NCBI RefSeq assembly: GCF_963576615.1
Contig: NC_088714.1
Span: 47,959,772 to 48,023,771, forward strand
Reading direction: 5' to 3'
DNA length: 64,000 bases
From: Watersipora subatra
Taxonomy: Eukaryota; Bryozoa; Gymnolaemata; Cheilostomatida; Watersiporidae
Both the position numbers and the translations under genes were made by a program. The notes beneath the pieces were generated by a model that was not told the origin of the DNA, ran no database searches, and was given only the letters and a program-made list of their open reading frames with translations. Below, piece after piece: positions 46,030-57,904 of the stretch; within the stretch, counting starts at the first letter, position 1, and each line of letters starts with the position of its first letter.

Positions 46030-49000
46030 GTGACAGGTCTGCATTCTCTAATGCTAGAGGTGGTTACTAGGAGCTCAAGGTCAGCCTTGAAACTTATTAC
46101 TTCTAAAACATGTTCAACCAACTATAGAATTAGGCAACTATAGAATTAGGCGATGTCTCTGAATCTAATGGTTTTCTAGCAAGTTGTTGCAGTTAGTTAA
46201 CAGTTTCTGTAATGCAGTTTGTTGTTTGAATAAGTGCATTTACTATGTTGTTGAGTGCTAGTACCCTGGCAATCTGGCGCGCTAGTGAGATCGTTATGCA
46301 TTGTGATAAAGCACATAGAATAAGTGGGTGAACAGTTATTCCAAAAAGCTGCAGGGTGGTTGGTTGACCCAAGAGTTAGTGTGTCGGGATGCCTAGACAA
46401 ATGTTGTGAGTTCACATTTTTTTCTCAAATAAAATGCAATATTTTTTTCAAAACTTCAACTGTGATGCCGAACTGACGAACAGGGCTTTTGTTATAGCAA
46501 ACATTCAGCAATTGATGCAATTTTAGGTTGTTTTTTGGTGCTTTTCAAAAACTTAGTTTTTCAGTCTGACACTATTGATATGGAAAAAGATGTTTTCTTT
46601 TTTATTTTAAAAGGCAGTTTTTTATTTTTCGTACCGAATTAAGTTTTACAGCGCTGTTGTAGTGTACCTTGCATGAGCTACCACTTTTTATGGTTGCTGA
46701 TAATGTTGGTAGATGGAAAGACCTTGTTGTAAAAACTCTGGATTACCAGAAAGCGAATCCTAAGATGGTAACTCTTTTGGTCAAAAGAGCTCTCAGTGAT
46801 GGAGACTTTGACTTGGCATTTGAGGTTGGTAGAAGGTAGCTTTATCTCAAGTGTAGAAGATAGCTTTATCTCAAGTGTAGAAGGTAGCTTTATCTCAAGT
46901 GTAGAATATAGCTTTATTTCAAGTGTAGAAGATAGCTTTATCTCAAATGTAGAAGGTAGCTTTATCTCAAGTGTAGAAGATAGCTTTATCTCAAGTGTAG
47001 AAGGTAGCTTTATCTCAAGTGTAGAAGATAACTTTATCTCAAGTGTAGAAGGTAGCTTTATCTCAAGTGTAGAAGATAGCTTTATCTCGGGTTTCTTATC
47101 ACTTGACTCAAGTTTATATTCCAAAGCACTATATCTTTTATTGTTTTCACATTATCAATTATTACAGTAATATCTATTTCTCACATTTTTATAATTTGGT
47201 TTTTTCTGAGTATTTTCTTTTTACAGTTGTTTGAAGGTAGCAAAGAAAATATTAAATCTTCGTATTATGTGAAAGGACTACATTCGGAACCTTATAATGA
47301 TGCCCTAAAACAAATGTTGTCCCATCTGCCATTGTCCCAAGTTCCACGCATCTTGTCAGTACTGCGTGACCTTGAGCTTGAAATTAGTCCTGAATCTGCC
47401 CAGTTACTGCTTGAAAAGTGGTCTGAATTGCGGAAGGTTGCCATAACAAAAGAAAGGTTTGTGCATTTCACTGGACAGTGAAGTTGACTTTTATTACTAG
47501 ACGTCATTTGTTGTCACAGTTGCCTTTGCTTAGAAAACAGGTGAACAAGGATTTAGCCTTTCTAAAACAAGAAATGGCCGAGATTGCAGCTTATTAGATT
47601 ACATAACCTTTAAATAGACAGCCTGTATAATTTTTTTATGTTCATGTCTGATATGTTTTTACATTTCATTTTTGCTTATGTTGTCCAGCCCTCTTTCATC
47701 AGTTTCAGGCTCACTTTTTTGCATTGTTTTCACTTTCTTCCCCACGATAACTACAAGACAGTTTTGTGGATTTTATAACAAATTGATTCACAGATGTTTT
47801 TGCGTGTTTCTTTATACTTTGCTGGTGTAATTTTAAAACAAGCTTTGCTATTTTCTTTTCTATTGTTTCTACTGTTAGAGATCTGCGATTTTAAAACTAA
47901 AACAGCGGGTATAAAGCACAAATTAACTTTAGTTTGGCGAGACAAAACTCAACTATGTGAACGCGTATTAGGTTTGGAGGTAAAGCTGGTAATAGACATA
48001 CACGGCATAGTTTGCCATAACTTAAGTTACGTGAAAGTTACACTACATTTAATTTATATATATATTTATTGTTATATTTGTTACTTTTTCTATTTTTGAT
48101 TTCACTAGCGAAACAGCAACGGTTCGGGGAACTTTGACCATCTTATATTGATTGGATAACGCATTAGTTAAGTAATTGTAAATGAAGGCTTGTTTGACTA
48201 TATAGTCTTTATGTTGCTGTTATTATCTTTACTAGAACCCTGGCATTCTGGGGTGTGGTGAGAGTTGTCAGGTATGCCAATAAAGCACCGAGAATGAGTT
48301 CATGCTCAATAATTCTTTAATGCAACAAGTGATTGATTGGCACAGTGGTTAGGATATTGGTCTATTAAACAAGTGATCACCAGTTCTAAACATGTGCAAT
48401 GCAATCTTCTTACCCAACCTGCAACTGAGGCTTCAGACGGACACGGCTCTTGTTATAGTGAAGAATAGGTAAATGCTCAGCATTGTAGGAGTAATTAAAT
48501 AATTACCCAATGAATTGAAGTAACCTAACTAATTGTCTAACTCTTTACTATAACAATAGCTGTGTTTGAAACCAGCTTAATAATTGTTACATTACGCGTA
48601 ATGATCAACTGCGCTAGTAATAACTAATCAGAATTTTTCAAGTACTTCAAGCGCTTGTATATTTTAACCAATTTAAGGATTATGACCACAATTAATCCAT
48701 TTTATTGCAAATATCTCGTGTGGCTTAATGGTTAAGTTTCTTGTCTCCAGCACTGGAGGTGTCAAGTTCAAATCTAGTGTAAAGCGCATTTGTTCCTAGA
48801 ACCTTATCGCTATAACTGCACAGGTGAACAGACACTGAGATTAATATACATGTACTAGCGGAATGCCCGGCGTTGTATGGGTATTAAAAATCAGCTTATA
48901 AACAGCGACAGGTAATGTAGTGGTGTGCCACTTGCCATTAGCCAGGCACATTGTCATTGGCTAATTTGAGGAAGCTAGTATTTTGAGTACTTACTAATAA

Positions 49001-52000
49001 GACCTATGAGAGCAAGCTTAAATGACGTTGCGCGGAGCAGTATGTCTATTTTCACCCACATAGCGACATATATTGCCTCAGAATTCAATGCATCTTGCAT
49101 AGCGTAGTTGGTAAGATATTTGCCTGGTGAAAGGAAGGGTCCGAGATCAAATCCAGCAGGAAATGGATATTTCATTCATAAATTTTAATAGCTATAGCTG
49201 GACAAACCAAAACACACACATACATACACACAAACTTTGAGATATATAGATATAGATTTGTTAGATCTACATAATCTTTTTGATAAATTTTTTAACCAAA
49301 CAGAAAAGGAACTAATGTGATAGTTTAGAATCATATATTAGATCTGTCTTACTGGATTTCATCTGCAAGCTTGTGAAAGGATACATGTAGTCATTAACTC
49401 GTTAGCCTACCATTCGTTTCTTTCTATGCTTTACCTTTGTGTACAGATTGCTAGTTTCTGGTAATAAATTTAATAGATTTATCCCTCCCCTCTTTAGCGA
49501 CATTTGCCTATTTAGGTAATGAATGATAGACTGAGTTCATCTAGTCTGTACAAAAATAACTTAGTGTACGAATTTTTGCTTCTATACTATTTAAATGGTG
49601 CAGGTCATTTCTTCAAATCTAATTGGCTAATCTTTGGAAACTGCTGATTTCTTCGTTTGTATGCTATGAGAGATATTACAATGTTGTGTTGATGGAAGGT
49701 TAGAGAGTTATGTTCCTTAGAATAAATGCAACAAGTTGTTCTGCTAGTCCCACCACTCATCCCACCCGTTTGTCTTTTTACAGGGACGATCAGTTGGCGC
49801 CAGAGGGTGTGACAACGCAGCTCGACCACAGGTCTGTGCATTTGTTTCTGTATTGATTTTGCTTTGAATTATGTTCATCTTGTTTTAGTGGATTGTGGTT
49901 CTCGCAGCTCCCTTTCGGTTGGTTGTGGGCTCTTGCTTGCTTCAGTTATAATGACTTGCCTAACAGCTACAACAATTTTTGACTAACACTATTCTTGTTT
50001 TACAAAATTCAGTTATATTTTTGTGTTCATTTTAGAATAGTTTGGTTATTAAGACTGAAGCCTGTGCTTCAGATAATTTGGGAGTTGTCTTCCCAACTAA
50101 TCTTCTGCCTGAGTAAATTCAACTCAGTAGTTTCGCTTTGTTTTTCCATACTGCTGGTTTACGTAGGTTTAAGAAATTTTGGTTGTTTTTAGTTTAATAC
50201 AATTTTAGTATAATTTGAAATACCGAGTGCTTCTAACTGTAAAATGGCTGCCAACAGAAAATTAGTTTCTAATGACATTCTGGTTGAAATACTTGGTAAT
50301 GAACGATCAAAATAGACAAGGTTAGAAAACTTCTCCTCAGCTGCTTGAGTTTTACACTAAAACTTGGTCTTTCCGTTCATAACAAGTATACACACTCCAT
50401 CAGACGTAGTGTACTGCAACCGTTACGCCTCTACGTAATTTCGGTAAAATATTGTGAAAAAAAACTATCCAGTCTATTTGGTTTCCGTTTCTTTCTACAA
50501 GCCTTGGGTTCTACAAGCCTACAGCTTCGATATGGTATACAGTTAAAAAACTATGCTGTTCTAAGTGTTTTCGGTCTATGGAAAGTTGTTAGTACGGTCT
50601 AGGATCGGTGAACCTGCATGTATATACAAGACTAGGCTTTAAAGTGTTAAGACTTACTATAGACGCTGTTGGTTTCTGCTTTAGTGGCCGCTGCTTGAAT
50701 TGCTCTGGTCAGTTGGACACAGATCCGCCAACTTCTGAGGAACTATCTACTCTCAAGGCACTTTTTTATGACAAGGCTATTGTCGGTGAGAGACAAACTC
50801 GTTTTTTTGTTGAAGTTGGATTTCTTTTATTGTTTTTAAATGCATGATGGGGGAATTTCAAGCCTATCTTGGTAGTAGTTGACATCAGCATATTAGAATC
50901 AGCCTGGGTCTTTTCAGGTCCAAGGGTCAGCTCCCAGGTGAATATGATATTAGATTTCATGAAGGTATTGAACTTGACCGAATTAGAGCTTTTCGTCCGA
51001 TTCTGGTTGTAACTTTTTTCCATACGGATGAAAAGTGCAAAAATAGTACCAAAAGTCACTTATCGCTGCTCTTGAAAATGTGAGGCAATGTCAACCTCTG
51101 ACCTCTTCATGATGGTTGCTGACACAGCTGTCTTATCAAATCTTGTGACTTATAGTGTGTATCTGCTTTAGAGTCAGGCGTGTACAAGATTGGAGACCCT
51201 AAATCTTTAGCTATGTTCTTTGATTGGCTGGAGCGGCGAGAACCTTACGATTTAGTTATTGACGGTCTCAATACCTTCCACTGCCACTTCCGCAGCCATA
51301 CCAGGATTGGAGGGAATGCAAGACGAAATGTTAGTGTTATTATTTTAGCTGTCATTAAACTGTCCCTGGAAGACTTTGTTAGTTGTATGAAATGGTGCAA
51401 ATGGCATACTAGCCAATAGGATTATCTCCAGTATCTGATCTTTATGTTGCTAATCAAGTCTAGTTGGCAATGCGTCTGAAGGCCATGCAAAGGTGAAATC
51501 ACCTTTGGCTGTTCTCGTTTGTGAACAATAAATATGGAGACCTTTCAAACAATTAATTTGTACTTAGATGAAGCCATTAGCTTAGAGACCAATAACAGAT
51601 CAGTTGATATGTGATTAGTTGATGCCATTAGTTCTGTGACCAATAACAGGTCAGTTGATATGTGATTAGTTGAAACCATTAGTTCTGTGACCAATAACAA
51701 GTCAGAAGATATGTGATTAGTTGAAACCATTAGTTCTGTGACCAATAACAAGTCAGTAGATATGTGATTAGTTGAAGCCATTAGTTAAGTGAAAAATAAC
51801 AAGTCAGTCGATATGTGATTAGTTGAAACCATTAGTTTAGTGACCAATAACAGATCAGTTGATATGTGATTAGTTGAACCCATTAGTTTAGTGACCCATA
51901 ACAGATCACTTGATCTGTTACACAGCAAATCCTTACTAACACTTTAACAAAAATCTGGTGGTTGAGCTAATTTTCACCAATTGAACTGATCATGTGTTCA

Positions 52001-54980
52001 GATATTATTCGAGCATGGTATTGTCACTCATATCTCTGACACTGTGGTGCCAAGCAAGACGGGTTTGTTTCAGATGGCCCAACAAGTACTGGATGTCACA
52101 AAGAGTGGCGCTCGTATCCTTGTAGTCATTAAGAGCCATGCCCAGAAGTGGATACCTGAGGAGCTCCTTGACAAGGTTGACATCTACTATATCAAGAATG
52201 AGTGAGTACACAACTTCCAATTTTGTTAGTTCATCCACTCAATCTTTTCCATTGAGTGTATAAGTGTTTGGCCTCTAGATAGATAGCTAATCCATTCAGT
52301 CTTCTGAGCTACATACTGATGTTTCAGTTTGGTAGTTGTTACCTCTATGCTTGAGCTCAGCGTCGTAAACAGATAAAAAAGTAATCGTTTCGTGAATCTG
52401 TTTGAGATTTTAACATATTTTATTATAATATATATTATTTTTTTGTTATTTTCAAGTTTTTGTGGAGTTTTATTGGCTGAATCATGAGGACTTGCTTTAA
52501 TGGGGGACAACTTCTAAAGTGTTATTTTACAAGTTTTTCCATAATCATATGCACTAGCCATTTATTTAGCACTTTTGATGCACCAGTTTGCAAGTGTAGT
52601 TGCTAGTAAAATACTAAAATATAATGCATTTTCAATGGTTTCATTGTATTTATTTTCCCAGACCATTTTATATATGCTTCTATGGCAGCTTTCGTAAAAC
52701 TAGCAAAGCTTATAGCTGTTGAGGACACAATCAATGACATTTATGACACTCACAAAAACTGAAATCCTTTCACATTTTGCTGATCTAGAAGTATGAAAAT
52801 ATTTTCTTTTTCAACTGGCCAAATAACTTAATTTTTCAACTGGCCATCCACTTTACATATATTTATTATCACTTGGTCAACCGCAAACTTTATACTTGGT
52901 TGAGCTTAGAAGACAGGCGAACGGGGACAATTCCAAAATAAGCTTTTAAAAGATCAAAATCTTGTTTAAAAATTTTTAAATTCTTACATCCTGTAATATT
53001 ATTTTATATATAAAATAATAACAAAGGATTTATATATAGTTTAATATATATATAATTTAGCTGTACCAGGTTATGAGTAAGGGTATGTGTCTACGGGTGC
53101 GATAGGACTAGACACAATTCTTGGAGGTGGAATGGGTTATTTTATTATATGTGCCCGTACTTGGTATGCACCACGAAAGCTAAAATAAATGTCACAATGT
53201 TATGAGTGAAACTCGTAAAAATCGGCAAAAATTTGTGAATGCGATAAGAAATATGTTTATAAAAAAAGATTAGTCTTGCCCTCTTGCCCTTTATTGGTCT
53301 GGTACTGCTAGGATTATGTTAGCTTATAAATACTGTATGAGCTGTCTCACTTTAGTGACACTTAACTAATAAAGAAAACAGATTTTTAAGAAAATTTTAA
53401 TACAAATAATTCAAGTTGGTTTGAAAAGAGAATAAAATCAGAAATTGCATGATATATTAAATAGTAAATACCTTGTACTTAAGAATGGAGTAGTATAGTT
53501 GTCTAATTTACGGTATATTTACACAACAAAAATACAGAGTCCGGTGTGATCGACTGATCTGCTCTAGATGAAAGCGTAGAAAAACCTAAGTCGTGCCGCA
53601 TGACTCACCCATAAAACGGCAGTGAAATTATCAGCCGATACCGCACCGCCCTGTGACCGGACGCATCGCAACGGCGAAGGCGCACCCCAGCCAAATCATT
53701 TCATTGCACCACTCACACACACTAATATAGCATTGTTAGCTTCGTTAAGGCATCAATGTTGGCGTATTCGGTGTCACAAGGTTAATTTGTTTTTATTTAT
53801 TAAATAAGTTAAATAGAAGGGTTAGATAAACAGTCCAATATATAAAGCTGTCCTTGACATATAATATGGGTAACGGTGCATCTTAGGTCGGTACAACGCG
53901 CATACAACGCATGCGCGTTGTGTAAAGTAAATACCTTGAATTTACAAGGTATTTATAACGCATGCGCATTGTAAACTATTAATATTATTAATAATATTAA
54001 TGTGTAATAATAATAGTAGTAATAATATTATGTTATTATTCAATATTCTATTTATATTATAGTCTGGTAGTAAAACGGGTCTAAAACATTACACAAAGTA
54101 TTCTATTTATTTTCTAATGACCGTTGTATGTGCGTTGTGATGATAGTGTATGCGCGTTGTATCCACAATGTTTGTGCGCTGCAAATGCCTTGTATATGCG
54201 TTGTATACGCGTTGTACTGACCTAAGATGCACCATTACCATAATATGTTTATATATTATATATATTAAATATTAATTTATATAGAATAATATTTTTAATA
54301 TATATCCACTTTTAATATTATTACTTGTATCGATGCTTCAACTGCTGTGATGTTTGTATGAGAAATAATTGCTTTGCAACAAAATTAATTTTTACCGATA
54401 TCAAAGTCGTAAAGCATTGGCAATAATGGCCGCTAGCATCATTGGAACTATCACTAGTAGAATGGCCAATACTGACTTAGGAAAAGTAGAATTGTACTAA
54501 TTCTGTTACTCAGCCAGCACTCCTCTTTTCGTTGTGTCAACCCAACTACTTCTGTTGCTGTACTTGATATTCTCTGCTTTTTACAGTGAAATGGACGACG
54601 TGTTTACATTGTACGCAGCCCTCTACAGCGGAAGCCTCTGTCACCTTCTCTCTAGTGACGTCTTCTCCGAACATGTGCAAATCCTTTTCAAACAACCCGA
54701 CAAGTCAATCGCTTATACATTCTTTCGCTGGCAACGGATGCGCACGATACTTCGTGCTTCTGACTATCTTGAACTAAGAGGAGTCGATAGATTCACCAAC
54801 CTTGATAAAAACGGTAAAGAGGTGTCGTTTAGCAAGCCTTTAGAGACGAATATTAAACCTCAGTTGTGTCAGGGCCGGTGGCATGTGCCCGTAAGGAATG
54901 AGTTGTTGTCTGCTGGAAGACCGAGGTTTGGTTATACTCAGCAATGGCTTTGTCTTCCGTCTTTAGCTTCTAGTGTTTAG
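45433..54980 (+). CDS. PRORP: Mitochondrial protein-only RNase P catalytic subunit (PRORP/MRPP3), 8 exons
   Basis: Metallonuclease that cuts 5' leaders from mitochondrial pre-tRNAs; in animals it works with the TRMT10C-HSD17B10 complex. Exons: 45433-46029, 46663-46824, 47227-47456, 49784-49831, 50685-50785, 51172-51329, 52002-52201, 54587-54980. The sum is 1890 bp, exactly 630 codons with the stop; human PRORP is about 580. Order: presequence (1-30), helical PPR region (about 100-330), split zinc site (Cys349, Cys352 with His598 in GRWH and Cys621 in WLCL), NYN nuclease with Asp410 in VIDGLN, Asp502-Asp503 in MDDVF and Asp523 in SSDVF. A splice acceptor (45416) lies 16 bp before the ATG, so a 5' untranslated exon is likely. 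The end of exon 1 is the least certain point: GAG/GTGGTT at 46059 would add 10 codons in frame. Appears intact. Confidence 0.92.
46663..46824 (+). CDS. PRORP: PRORP exon 2, PPR region
   Basis: 54 codons beginning CTLHELPLFMVADNVGRW and ending ALSDGDFDLAFE. The A..DG..D.A.E pattern is PPR-like. The acceptor TTGTAG is preceded by an in-frame stop, so the exon cannot begin earlier. Donor GAG/GTTGGT; a 24-bp minisatellite follows at once. Confidence 0.82.
46833..47095. repeat. 24-bp minisatellite in PRORP intron 2, about 11 units
   Basis: The unit is GTAGAAGGTAGCTTTATCTC AAGT, alternating with a GTAGAAGATAGC variant. It starts within about 10 bp of the exon 2 donor. Open frames on both strands are due to the unit length. 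The GAAGGTAGCT variant repeats an AAG/GTAGCT splice-donor-like string. Confidence 0.93.
47227..47456 (+). CDS. PRORP: PRORP exon 3, PPR region
   Basis: 76 codons beginning LFEGSKENIKSS. PESAQLLLEKWSEL and VPRILSVLRDLELEIS are PPR-type helix pairs. Acceptor TTTTTACAG, donor AG/GTTTGT; ends in phase 2. Confidence 0.9.
48330..48470 (+). repeat. tRNA-derived SINE copy
   Basis: TGGCACAGTGGTTAGGATAT (A-box region), ATCACCAGTTCTAA (weak B box), then the tail GACACGGCTCTTGTTATAGT shared with the inverted copy at 8730-8845. In PRORP intron 3. Confidence 0.6.
48713..48800 (+). repeat. tRNA-derived SINE head
   Basis: TCGTGTGGCTTAATGGTTAA then GGTGTCAAGTTCAAATCTAG: A and B box of a Ser/Leu-like tRNA relative. 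A near-identical head occurs at 56790-56865. Confidence 0.6.
48853..49257 (+). repeat. tRNA-derived dispersed repeat, copy 2
   Basis: The head GAATGCCCGGCGTTGTATGG, a tRNA-like segment (GCGTAGTTGGTAAGATATTT, GGTCCGAGATCAAATCC) and the tail ACAAACTTTGAGATATATAG. Closely parallel to 2503-2902. Confidence 0.7.
49784..49831 (+). CDS. PRORP: PRORP exon 4 (48 bp)
   Basis: A micro-exon coding DDQLAPEGVTTQLDH. It carries phase 2 in and phase 2 out, linking exons 3 and 5 exactly. Acceptor TTTTTACAG, donor GTCTGT. Confidence 0.78.
50685..50785 (+). CDS. PRORP: PRORP exon 5, zinc-site cysteines
   Basis: Codes GRCLNCSGQLDTDPPTSEEL and on to DKAIV. The CxxC pair supplies half of the structural zinc site, and LT.EE...L follows as in other PRORPs. 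Acceptor CTTTAG, donor GTGAGA. Confidence 0.92.
51172..51329 (+). CDS. PRORP: PRORP exon 6, NYN domain start
   Basis: MFFDWLERREPYDLVIDGLN: VIDGLN is the first catalytic strand of the NYN nuclease, with Asp410 as metal ligand. Acceptor CTTTAG; donor AAT/GTTAGT. Confidence 0.93.
51570..51910. repeat. 51-bp minisatellite in PRORP intron 6, about 6.5 units
   Basis: The unit includes GACCAATAACAGATCAGTTG then ATATGTGATTAGTTGAAACC then ATTAGTTCTGT. Starts of the first three units are 51 bp apart (51587, 51638, 51689). It lies between the two exons that split the NYN nuclease domain. Confidence 0.92.
52002..52201 (+). CDS. PRORP: PRORP exon 7, NYN domain middle
   Basis: 66 codons beginning ILFEHGIVTHIS, then GLFQMAQQVLDVTKSGARIL then VVIKSHAQKW, equivalent to the L..V...L.....R.LV..R.H segment. 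Ends VDIYYIKN in phase 2 at donor GTGAGT. The exact acceptor (52001) could shift by a few codons. Confidence 0.85.
53869..54239. mobile_element. 371-bp MITE with CAACGC repeats, in PRORP intron 7
   Basis: Ends GGTAACGGTGCATCTTAGGT (left) and GGTAATGGTGCATCTTAGGT (right, other strand). The 8-bp duplication ATAATATG lies at 53861-53868 and 54240-54247. Motifs like CAACGCG and its complement recur many times near both ends (for example AACGCATGCGCGTTG). hAT or another 8-bp-duplication superfamily; no coding. Confidence 0.85.
54587..54980 (+). CDS. PRORP: PRORP exon 8, catalytic Asp cluster and C-terminus
   Basis: EMDDVFTLYAALYSGSLCHL then LSSDVF holds the metal-binding aspartates. GRWHVPV and QWLCLPS close the zinc site. 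Stop TAG at 54978-54980. Acceptor TTTTTACAG. Confidence 0.95.
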
Positions 54981-55379
54981 CTTTCCTCTTGAAATGCTGT
55001 AATTTCTGGAATAAGGTAATTGTTACATCGTCACCTTCGTGTTGTTGTAACAATATGTAGGATTTTGAGGCGGAAGTGTTTGTAAGCTCACCCTTTTGTT
55101 TCTTATATTAAGTACGCCTTATAATCAGTCATGTTGTATCGGCTCAAATCGACATTGTCCACTTACATGTCAACCAACGCAAATTATTTTGACTCCAGAA
55201 ATATCTATTGATTTGAAACACCCGGAACATGAAAACTGTTTGGTTTCAGTTGCTTTATAGAAAATGTCACATTTATACAAGCTGTCTTATTATTTTTATT
55301 ATTATTATTGATAATGATTTATCAGAAAATGAATTTACTTGTAGTTAATATTCAATATTCAATTGGTTTTCTTCTTTCA

Positions 55380-55407
55380 CAGTGTCTCTCTCTCCCCCTC
55401 TCGCTCC

Positions 55408-55438
<31 letters not shown>

Positions 55439-55623
55439 CCCCTCTCTCTCTCCTCTGCCCCTCTCTCTCCTTCCCCCCTCTCCATCCCTCTCACCCTCTT
55501 TCCCCCTCTCTCTCCCCCTCTCTCTCCCCCTTTCTCACTCTCCCTTTCTCCCCCTCTTTCCCTCTCTCTCCCCTCTCTCTCTATCTTTCTCTCTCCCCCT
55601 CTCTCTCCCTCTTTCTCTCTATT
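55380..55623. repeat. CT-rich low-complexity tract
   Basis: CTCTCTCCCCCTCTCT-type sequence, about 240 bp. All three plus frames are open as Ser/Leu/Pro runs. It lies about 400 bp after the PRORP stop. Not a gene. Confidence 0.95.
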
Positions 55624-55809
55624 ATTGTAAGCGATATTGCCTCTCTAAGTCTACAGTACCAGAAGTAAGTAGCCTCAATCAAACTGATATTTCATTTGGT
55701 TCAGTTGCTAAAATTAAGGTTAAGCTTCTGTATATGAAGTTAGTTGATACTGAGATGAATTCTCCTAGTAATAAATTATGTATAGCGTTAAATCAAATGT
55801 AATATACAA

Positions 55810-57459
55810 ACTGTGTCTCTCACTAAGTCAATAAATCTAAAACCTAAATTATTAATGTCATAATCACCAAGTACACGGTTCTGTTGTAACTTTACCTTAG
55901 AAACACGCGAAGAGAGTAAGTCTCAGCAATGTCTTAGTTCTAAATTGGTGACAAAGCTATGCAGTATAACTTATGCTAATTTTAACTAGGTGAAGGTCAA
56001 ACTTACTTAGCTTATATCTTTTCTATTATCTTGATAATTCATTTTAATACTGTTTTTAAATTTCAATTTTGCCTGTCCACTCGCTTTTACTGAGCCACCT
56101 CGTTTTACAAAACATTAAAAGTTGTATGTTGCAAATTATTTCCAGCATAGGATCATATATTTACTAAAATATTAGATGATCATAAACAAAGCTTTGACCG
56201 TATTTTCACATCATAAGGAAAGTTGTGATGGTTCATTTTAGGTTGTAGATTGAGAATACAGTTTTAGAGAATTATATCTATGTCAAGTGCTTTCTAGGCT
56301 ATCTTTATTAAAGTATCTTTAGTTAGTGTAAAGAAATTTGAACTATCAGGTTTTCTTGAGTAAGAACTACATGTACTTATACATTATTGAGACTATACTT
56401 TTTGTGCTAGAGTTATCAGAACATAGGTTGGAAAACTCCTGCTCTGAGCTTTTATTTAATAATTGCCTGTGTATTTATGTCTAGACTACTGAATGCCCGG
56501 CATTGTACGGATAATGAAAAAGTTTTTGCACAAAAAATCAACATTTATTTATCATCCAACTGTTAGATGAAAAGTTTGTTTATTTCTATGTGTGCTGTAA
56601 GTTTAATTTTATGCTATGTATACATATATTATAGTATCTTTTGAGAAGTCGGGTGCGTATTTTTTTACAGTAAATTTGTTTTTTTAGTAAATTAGTTCAA
56701 AAGTCAAGCGTAGGTGTTTTTATCAAATCGCCATTCAAGATTGGCAGGTGTAGTAAGTATGTGCTCAATTATTCCATCATATTGCAAGTAGGCCGTGTGG
56801 CTTAGTGGTTAGCTGACCTGTCTGGAGAACTGAAGGTTTGGAGTTCAAATCTAGTGCTAAGTGTTTTTTTCAACTTGAATACTAAAACTAGACACATGAA
56901 TGACAAATGACAAACAACCAACAGACAAACATTGAGTTTTATATATATAAATGAAGTCATTAGGCAGGCCTTATGGCATGAGCTCTAGAGGTAAACAGTA
57001 ATTAACCAATAGAGTAAAGAATGTTTTACTTGGACAATAAACTTTGAAAAGTGGTGATAATGACTAACCAAAAATTCAACCAAGTGTATAGGTCAAACAC
57101 AAATTTGTTGTGCATAAAAATGTATGTAAAATTTTCTGTGATTATTGTTATTGAACCTTCCTGTATTTTGGAATCAGGTTTCAGTTTCCTAACTTTGAGC
57201 TGATCATTGTTTTTGTTCCCTGTCTATAGCTTTTCTGTGCTTGTTTGCGTTAATCTGTCGAGCCAGGCCTGCGAGGATGTCAAGACGTGCTTACAACTCG
57301 CGATGAAATGTATCCTTGTGTATTACTGTCTGCTCGGCACAAAAATTTTTTTGATGTTTTTTGAGCAAACTTAAATAGATATACGTTTAGAAAGCTTGTC
57401 AGCAGAGTATATATATATATATATACCAAATTGAAACTTATTTCCTCATTCATTTTATA
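55810..57459. other. Intergenic, only a repeat
   Basis: AT-rich sequence after PRORP. An AATAAA at about 55829 could end a long PRORP 3' UTR if the CT tract is transcribed. Otherwise only the tRNA-derived repeat at 56489-56951 and a TA run (57409-57425). Confidence 0.5.
56489..56951 (+). repeat. tRNA-derived dispersed repeat, copy 3
   Basis: The head GAATGCCCGGCATTGTACGG, a tRNA-like region at 56790-56865 (CCGTGTGGCTTAGTGGTTAG, TGGAGTTCAAATCTAGTGC) and the tail CAGACAAACATTGAGTTTTA TATATATA. Same head and tail as copies 1 and 2 but a different centre. Confidence 0.65.
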
Positions 57460-57904
57460 CCCTACAGGATGAATTTATTCGCGGAGTTATATTTCGCGAA
57501 AATTGTCTTTTCATGCATATTCGCGGATGAATTTATTCGCGGCTGAAAACTGCCGCTTTCTAGGAAAAGTTAACTCTATTGCGGCTAGTAATAGTTATTA
57601 CTACGCATGCGCACACCGCGTGTTCCGGTTTATATTTAGCTTACAACTGCGAGGCGATCGTGCTATTCCACGGTAAACAATTTTTGCTGCGTCCAGAGGT
57701 TTTCACGAATATTCATCGCTTTGGAGGCCTTTGATAAGCCAACAACTTGCGGTAAGTAATGAGTTTTTACATTTACTAAATTAGTTGAATTTTACTTTGG
57801 TTCTTCGGTTAAACGCAATACTACCGTTTTTTTTTCTCCATCCCTACTGCTTCATTATTTGTTTTAGTGTGAGGGAGAGATTTTTCATCATACACCGAAG
57901 AACA

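Noticed and set aside
46678..47170. Overlapping ORFs on both strands of the PRORP intron 2 array
   Set aside because: 24-bp unit gives open frames by arithmetic; the exon 2 frame itself hits a stop right after the donor.
55308..55802. Plus-strand ORFs of up to 164 codons
   Set aside because: CT-rich low-complexity tract; three frames are open at once.
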